From Dreissena polymorpha (taxonomy: Eukaryota > Mollusca > Bivalvia > Myida > Dreissenidae), in NCBI RefSeq assembly GCF_020536995.1, contig NC_068357.1:53523063-53587062 (forward strand): 64,000 nt of DNA, given 5' to 3'. The position numbers and the translations under genes were made by a program. Shown one piece after another: positions 59,008-64,000 of this stretch (its first letter is position 1; every line of letters starts with the position of its first letter). The notes below the pieces were generated by a model. It made no database searches and had not been told where the DNA came from. It saw only the letters and a list, made by a program, of their open reading frames with translations.

Positions 59008-60690
59008 GTTTAGCTCACCTGAGCACAGCGTGCTTATGGTGAGCTTTTGTGATCGCTTTTTGTCCGTCGTCCGTCGTCAGTCGTCCGTCGTCAACATTTT
59101 GCCTTGTGAACACTCCAGAGGCCACATTTATTTCCGATCTTCATAAAAATTGGTCAGAACATTTGTCCCGTTAATACCTCGACTGAGTTCGAAACTGGGT
59201 CATGCTGGGTCAAAAACTAGGTCACTAGGTAAAAAAAAACAACATTGTGAACACTGTAGAAGTCACATTTGATGCCCAATCTTCATGAAAGTATTCCTTA
59301 TATGGCTATAGAGAAGCCTTATGAACGCTCTAGAAGTCACAAATGTCGCCCAATCATCACGAAACATGGTCAAAACATTGGTTTCATTGATATCTCGGAC
59401 GAGTTTGAAAATGGTCCAGATCGGTGAAAAAACATGGCGCCAGGGGGCGGGGCAGTTTCCTCTATATGCATATATTGAAAACATGTGAACACTCTAGAAG
59501 TCACATTTTTGCTCCAATCTTCATTAAATTTGGTCAGAACATGTGTTTTCTGGATATGACGGATGAGTTTGAAAATGGTTACATTTGCTTGAAAAACATG
59601 GCTGCCAAGGGGGGGGGCATTTTTCCTTATATGGCTATACAATGGCTATAGTAAAATATTGTTAACACTCTAGACGCCACATTTATTGTCTGATCTTCAT
59701 GAAACTTGGTCATATGTATATATTGAAAACATGTGAACACTCTAGAAGTCACATTTGCTTGAAAAACATGGCTGCCAAGGGGCGGGGCATTTTTCCTTAT
59801 ATGGCTATATATGGCTATAGTAAAATATTGTTAACACTCTAGAGGCCACATTTATTGTCTGATCTTCATGAAACTTGGTCATATGTATATATTGAAAACA
59901 TGTGAACACTCTAGAAGTCACATTTTTGGTCCAATCTTCATTAAATTTGGTCAGAACATGTGTTTTCTGGATATGACGGATGAATTTGAAAATGGTTACA
60001 TTTGCTTGAAAAACATGGCTGCCAAGGGGCGGGGCATTTTTCCTTATATGGCTATATATGGCTATAGTAAAATATTGTTAACACTCTAGAGGCCACATTT
60101 ATTGTCTGATCTTCATGAAACTTGGTCAGAAGATTCATCCCAATAATACCTTGGACAAGTTCGAAAATGATGCCGGTTGGTTGAAAAACATGGCCGCCAG
60201 TGGGCGGGGCGTTTTCCCCTATATGGATATAGTAAAACCTTGTTTACACTCTAGAGGCCACATTTATTGTCCGATCTTCATGAAACTTGCTCAGAATATT
60301 TGTCCTAATGATATCTTGGAGGGGTTCAAAAATGGTAACCTTTGCTTGAAAAAATAATGGCTGCCAAGGGGCGGGGCATTTTTCCTTATATGGCTATATA
60401 TGGCTTTAGTAAAATCTTGTTAACACTTTAGAGGCCACATTTATTCTCCAATCTTCATGAAATATGGTCAGAAGATTTATCCCAATAATATATTGGAAGA
60501 GTTCGAAAAATGATGCGGGTTGGTTGAAAACATGGCCGCCAGGGGGCCGGGCATTTTTCCTTATATGGCTATAGTAAAACCTTGTTAACACTCTAGAGGC
60601 CACATTTATTTTCCGATCTTCATGAAACTTGGTCAGAAGATTTGTCCCAATAATATCTTATTATCTCAGGTGAGCGACTTTGGGCCTTTG
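59008..60690 (+). repeat. AGCTCACCTGA repeat element, second locus
   Basis: Begins TTTAGCTCACCTGAGCACAG, GGTGAGCTTTTGTGATCGC, and ends CTCAGGTGAGCGACTTTGGGCC. Internal units again carry CCACATTTATTGTC, GATCTTCATGAAACTTGGTCA and AACATGGCCGCCA. One internal stretch of about 190 bp is repeated almost exactly (59630-59790, 59810-60060). Same family as 22707-25550. Confidence 0.85.
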
Positions 60691-60699
60691 TTTATACCG

Positions 60700-61440
60700 G
60701 AATTTAATTATCTGTTCAGGCTTTACGTTTACATGATCAATTTCATGCCTGATTTCAGTCATTCAGTCAGATGTTTTATTGCTGCTAGATTTTAGTATTT
60801 CAGTTCAGGCTATCGTTTGTGTAATTCGATATTAGGCTTAGTTAAGTTATGCAGTTCGGGCTTCTATTGATGTTATAGTTCTTTATGAAGGAATTATGTT
60901 TTTGCCTGATTTTAGTTATTGAACATATTCAGTTCAGGCAATGTTGTATATTTCCAATATTATGCCTGATTTTAGTTATTCAGTTGAGGCTAATATTGAT
61001 GTTATAGTTCTCTACGTAAGAACTATGTTTGTGCCTGATTTTAGTTATTCAGTTCAGGCCAAGTTTATATTTTCCAATATTATGCCTGATTTTAGTAATT
61101 CAGTTCAGGCTTATATTGATGTTATAGTTCTCTACGTAAGAACTATGTTTGTGCCTGATTTTAGTTATTCCGTTCAGGCCCAGTTTATATTTTTCTATAT
61201 TACGCCTGATTTTAGTTATACAGTTCAGGCTAATATTGGTGTTTTAGTTCACTACAAAAGAACTATGTTTGTGCCTGAATTTAGTTATTCCGTTCAGGCC
61301 CAGTTTATAATTTCCTATATTATGCCTGATTTTAGTTTTCCGTTTAGTCCAATATTGAGGTGATAGTTCACTACGAAGGAACTATGTTTATACCTGATCT
61401 GAGTTATTCACATCACATACATTATCTAATTCTAGATCTG
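60700..61440. repeat. 120-bp tandem array, 5-6 copies
   Basis: AACTATGTTTGTGCCTGA starts at 61021, 61141, 61261 and, in altered form, 61381: an exact 120-bp period. Each unit has two half-units of about 60 bp opening with GCCTGATTTTAGTTATTCAG. The 140-codon frame at 60941-61363 exists because 120 is a multiple of three. Confidence 0.93.
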
Positions 61441-61807
61441 ATTATAGTTATCAGTTTAAGCTGACTTACATATTTACATGTATGTCGGATGTATTTATCA
61501 GGTCAGGCTAATAAATTTTCTGTTCTTTAGGTTCATTATGTTTTCCAGATGAAGCGAAAAAGTACACGCAAAAAGACGGCCACGTCTACAGTCATCTAGT
61601 GTTTGTTCTTTCCTATATGACATACAAGTCCGTCCGGCCTAATACCTTTTCACTACTAATTAGGACAATACATAAATTTATATGATACATATGTTACTTG
61701 TTGCCGAGCATTGTTCAAAGAAATTAGATACCGGTCAACAATAAATATATATTTCTCAACAAAATGTTAACACTTGCATCGTGGAATAAAAATAATAAAA
61801 TAAATGA
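61441..61807. other. Unassigned interval
   Basis: AT-rich sequence between the 120-bp array and the resumption of unit C. Nothing recognised. Confidence 0.4.
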
Positions 61808-62487
61808 ATGACAAGAAGGCTACATATGCTAATGGGCGCTTACCTAACATCCTTAGAAACTAAACTGAAAGTACCCACCACACCATGAAGGCATCATTTG
61901 TATCAGACCAGAATACGTTTTTAAACATGCATGTACATGTATACATTCCAAATATAACGCTTTTGGCAGGTGTCATTGACTACAAGCAGTAGCGTGAGCA
62001 TTATTTATAACTAAACTGCAATATACTGCTTGTTATTTATTGTACTATAAGCTTGAATTTTATGCATCGCCTACGATTAACCGATCTGATCTGAAAAAAA
62101 GCCATTTTTCAAAACACTACACATAGACAATGTGCATTAAATACAAATCTTGTCGTGTATAATCTGGAATGAATTTTACAAACACGTCATCTCGAAAGTT
62201 GGGTTGTGCCATCAAATACTGACAATATGAAGTGCGCTGAATAAGTAGACCTTGTGTTAAACATATTCGAACTAGAACATACAACAATTTACATGGAACC
62301 AAAAATATCAGAACTGCGATTATGTCATTTATACGTTGAAACAAACATCTTTTATGAATAACGGTAACGGATTTGTAAACTAAGTGGGACAGTTGTAAAT
62401 CGTTTAAGTACATAAACATTGCAACATTAATCAATAAATTCTATTTTTCGAGATAAAACACTTAAGTTTGTGATATTGCACTACCAG
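61808..62487 (+). other. First intron of copy C, 3' part
   Basis: Homology to unit A resumes with GACAAGAAGGCTACATATGC and CCATGAAGGCATCATTTGTATCAGACCAG and continues to the acceptor CTACCAG at 62487. Together with 42327-42730 this is the first intron of copy C, now about 20.2 kb long. Confidence 0.6.
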
Positions 62488-62527
62488 GAGCCAGAGTTGA
62501 AAGGACAGCAAAGGCAAACTATTAAAC

Positions 62528-63965
62528 ATGCGTCGTAGTCAACTTAACCCAAATAGTGCTGGAACCAACGGCAATTAGTGTCAAAAAGTCTTAAATAGAA
62601 CGAATACGTATTGGTTTTATATTAGAGGTGTTGTATCAGTGCCACGTTGCTAAATCTGGTTTATAAGTTTTAAATTGAAACACTGACGTTAATCAAAATC
62701 ACATTATTTAGGTTTTATACTTGTGAAGTACACATTTACATATCGCTCAAATGGTTTCATTCATAGTGATAGTTCGTAAAATGTGGCTAACAAACAAATG
62801 CTCAAAACAAATAACAATTGTGTATACATGTCTATCTCATTAACTTGTCTTGTCATTTAGAAAACAACTCCTGTCAGCGTGGAACTGGAATTACAAAAGA
62901 TATTGGGCATTCAACAGAACGATCCCTTTCATATGTTCTCCCAACGAATATCGTGTTGATGAAAACATGCCACCCAAACGGAAAGTAGAGTATATAGATG
63001 TTTTATATTATTTTATACCACGAAAACGATAGACAAAGTGCTGCAGAATTCAAAGACCACCTTGTCAATGATATTCAGCTGCAAGATGGGGAAAAGGTCC
63101 TCGCCTTTTTGTACGATGAAAGTGAATTTTTCGCTTTAAATAACAGAAAAATCGGACAACTGTGTGATGCTATGAACAGAAGCATATATGTTTTAATCTA
63201 CCTTACAGAAGAATTCGTAAATGATAAGTGGCTTGAATTTGCCAAGGAAGTTTGTTTAAATGAAGCAATTAATAATCCTGACAAGCAGTGGTGCGTGAGA
63301 CGAGTCCTCACAGAAAAAAAGCAATGAAACATTTAAAATCCCACTAGACATGAATGCACTTTTAGGATTGAATTATTACATTAATGATGAGCACTATTTC
63401 AAACAAGTTACATGTTTGATTGAGTCAATAATTCACATCAGAAAGAATGCCGATGCTAAATTACAAATCCTGCAGAACGAAGCGACAAACATATCTGCAT
63501 CGCATCCGGAAACAAATAATGACTCGACAGATATCCAAACCAGCAAACCATTTAACAATACGGAAAAAATGGACCTTAGTAACGAAAACTTAACCCGTAT
63601 GAACTCCATTCCCCTGACTGCTTTTGAATGCTTTGGTCAGAAAGTAACTGAAACTGAATGGACCCACCAGCATGACTCGGGACCCAGTGTTTCCACAATA
63701 AGCACATTACACTGTGACATGGCGATGTCCTTACCAATTCCAAAATGGTCGAATTCGACAAATCTCCCCTCATTTAGCGATGCACAAGGCGATGAACGTG
63801 GTACTACTGAAACAGTACAAATGCAGATCACCACAAAGCAGGAACCATGCGCAACATTACTTGTGAAGTTAGTCGACACAGTCCTCCCAGTCAGTATCCC
63901 GATCAGACTACTGACCACCTTGAATCAAACTTCAAAACTAAAATAAAGAAGCAGCGAGGAATAGG
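62528..63965 (+). pseudogene. TIR-RHIM adaptor-like gene, copy C (pseudogene, cut by window end)
   Basis: Exon 2 (62488-62570, ATG 62528, MRRSQLNPNSAGTN) and exon 3 (from 62861 after GTCATTTAG to about 63965 before GTAATATATG) match copies A and B. The TIR parts are readable: ILYHENDRQSAAEFKDHLVN, FLYDESEFFALNNRKIGQL, NDKWLEFAKEVCL, LGLNYYINDEHYFKQVTCL; also the linker block ISTLHCDMAMSLPIPKWS. The frame is lost near 62935, near 63005 and in an A-run near 63315, and a stop comes just before the exon end. The GC donor of exon 2 reads GCAATT rather than GCAAGT. Later exons lie outside the window. It is more diverged from A and B than they are from each other. Confidence 0.8.
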
Positions 63966-64000
63966 TAATATATGTTGCATGTATGTGCGTGCAAGTGTAA

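Larger units (their letters stand above)
42731..61804. other. About 19 kb of mobile DNA splitting copy C
   Basis: Unit A homology leaves off near 42730 (A position about 21276) and resumes at about 61808 (A position about 21345): a gap of some 70 bp in A against 19 kb here. Contents in order: unassigned sequence, retroelement nuclease fragment, 86-bp minisatellite, palindrome, LINE copy 3 interrupted by a DIRS-like element, SGNH ORF, AGCTCACCTGA element and 120-bp array. Confidence 0.75.

Noticed and set aside
60941-61363. 140-codon open frame as a repeat protein gene
   Set aside because: Array period of 120 bp is divisible by three; no start context, no splice signals, no known domain.

Overview
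The window is eukaryotic, AT-rich and dominated by repeats. The interspersed repeats (the AGCTCACCTGA…TCAGGTGAGC family, a GTGTCGTCCC…GGGACGACAC hairpin family, PHD-finger LINEs, a DIRS-like element) and spliced genes with short introns point to a bivalve mollusc, possibly a dreissenid mussel. The genus is my recollection of repeat style, not a database result.

The only host genes I can support are one tandem family of innate-immunity-type adaptors. Copy A (coding 22614-29157) and copy B (36329-40028) each have eight exons by conserved splice sites and phase. Each is predicted to give a protein of about 790 residues: an N-terminal TIR domain, a long polar linker, a canonical RHIM core (IQIGDQN) and a hydrophobic C-terminal tail anchor. 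TIR followed by RHIM is the layout of vertebrate TRIF/TICAM1; the tail anchor is unusual. Copy C (5' exon at 42.2 kb, the rest from 62.5 kb and running off the window) is a degraded pseudogene whose first intron is split by about 19 kb of nested mobile DNA. A and B are nearly identical from inside the TIR exon to just past the stop, but clearly diverged on both sides, which suggests recent gene conversion.

Layout: 0.7-2.7 kb, 196-bp satellite; 5.6-8.7 kb, LINE copy 1; 9.0-9.5 kb, small inverted-repeat transposon with 10-bp target duplication; 13.5-16.8 kb, two tRNA-derived SINEs flanking LINE copy 2; 17.1-18.2 kb, 200-bp tandem array; 19.7-20.3 kb, GC-rich retroposon with 13-bp target duplication; 20.7-29.5 kb, gene A; 29.5-32.3 kb, a 2.8-kb long-inverted-repeat DNA transposon whose empty site is preserved in unit B; 32.3-34.2 kb, foldback element, minisatellite, (AT)n and hAT remnant; 34.5-40.9 kb, unit B; 41.8-42.7 kb, start of unit C; 42.7-61.8 kb, inserted mobile DNA (retroelement fragment, minisatellite, palindrome, a PHD-finger LINE interrupted by a DIRS-like element, an SGNH-hydrolase ORF, an AGCTCACCTGA element and a 120-bp array); 61.8-64.0 kb, rest of unit C.

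The genes belong together as one tandem family, probably signalling scaffolds. All functional statements rest on motif reading by eye; splice sites are inferred from consensus, phase and paralogue comparison, with no transcript evidence.
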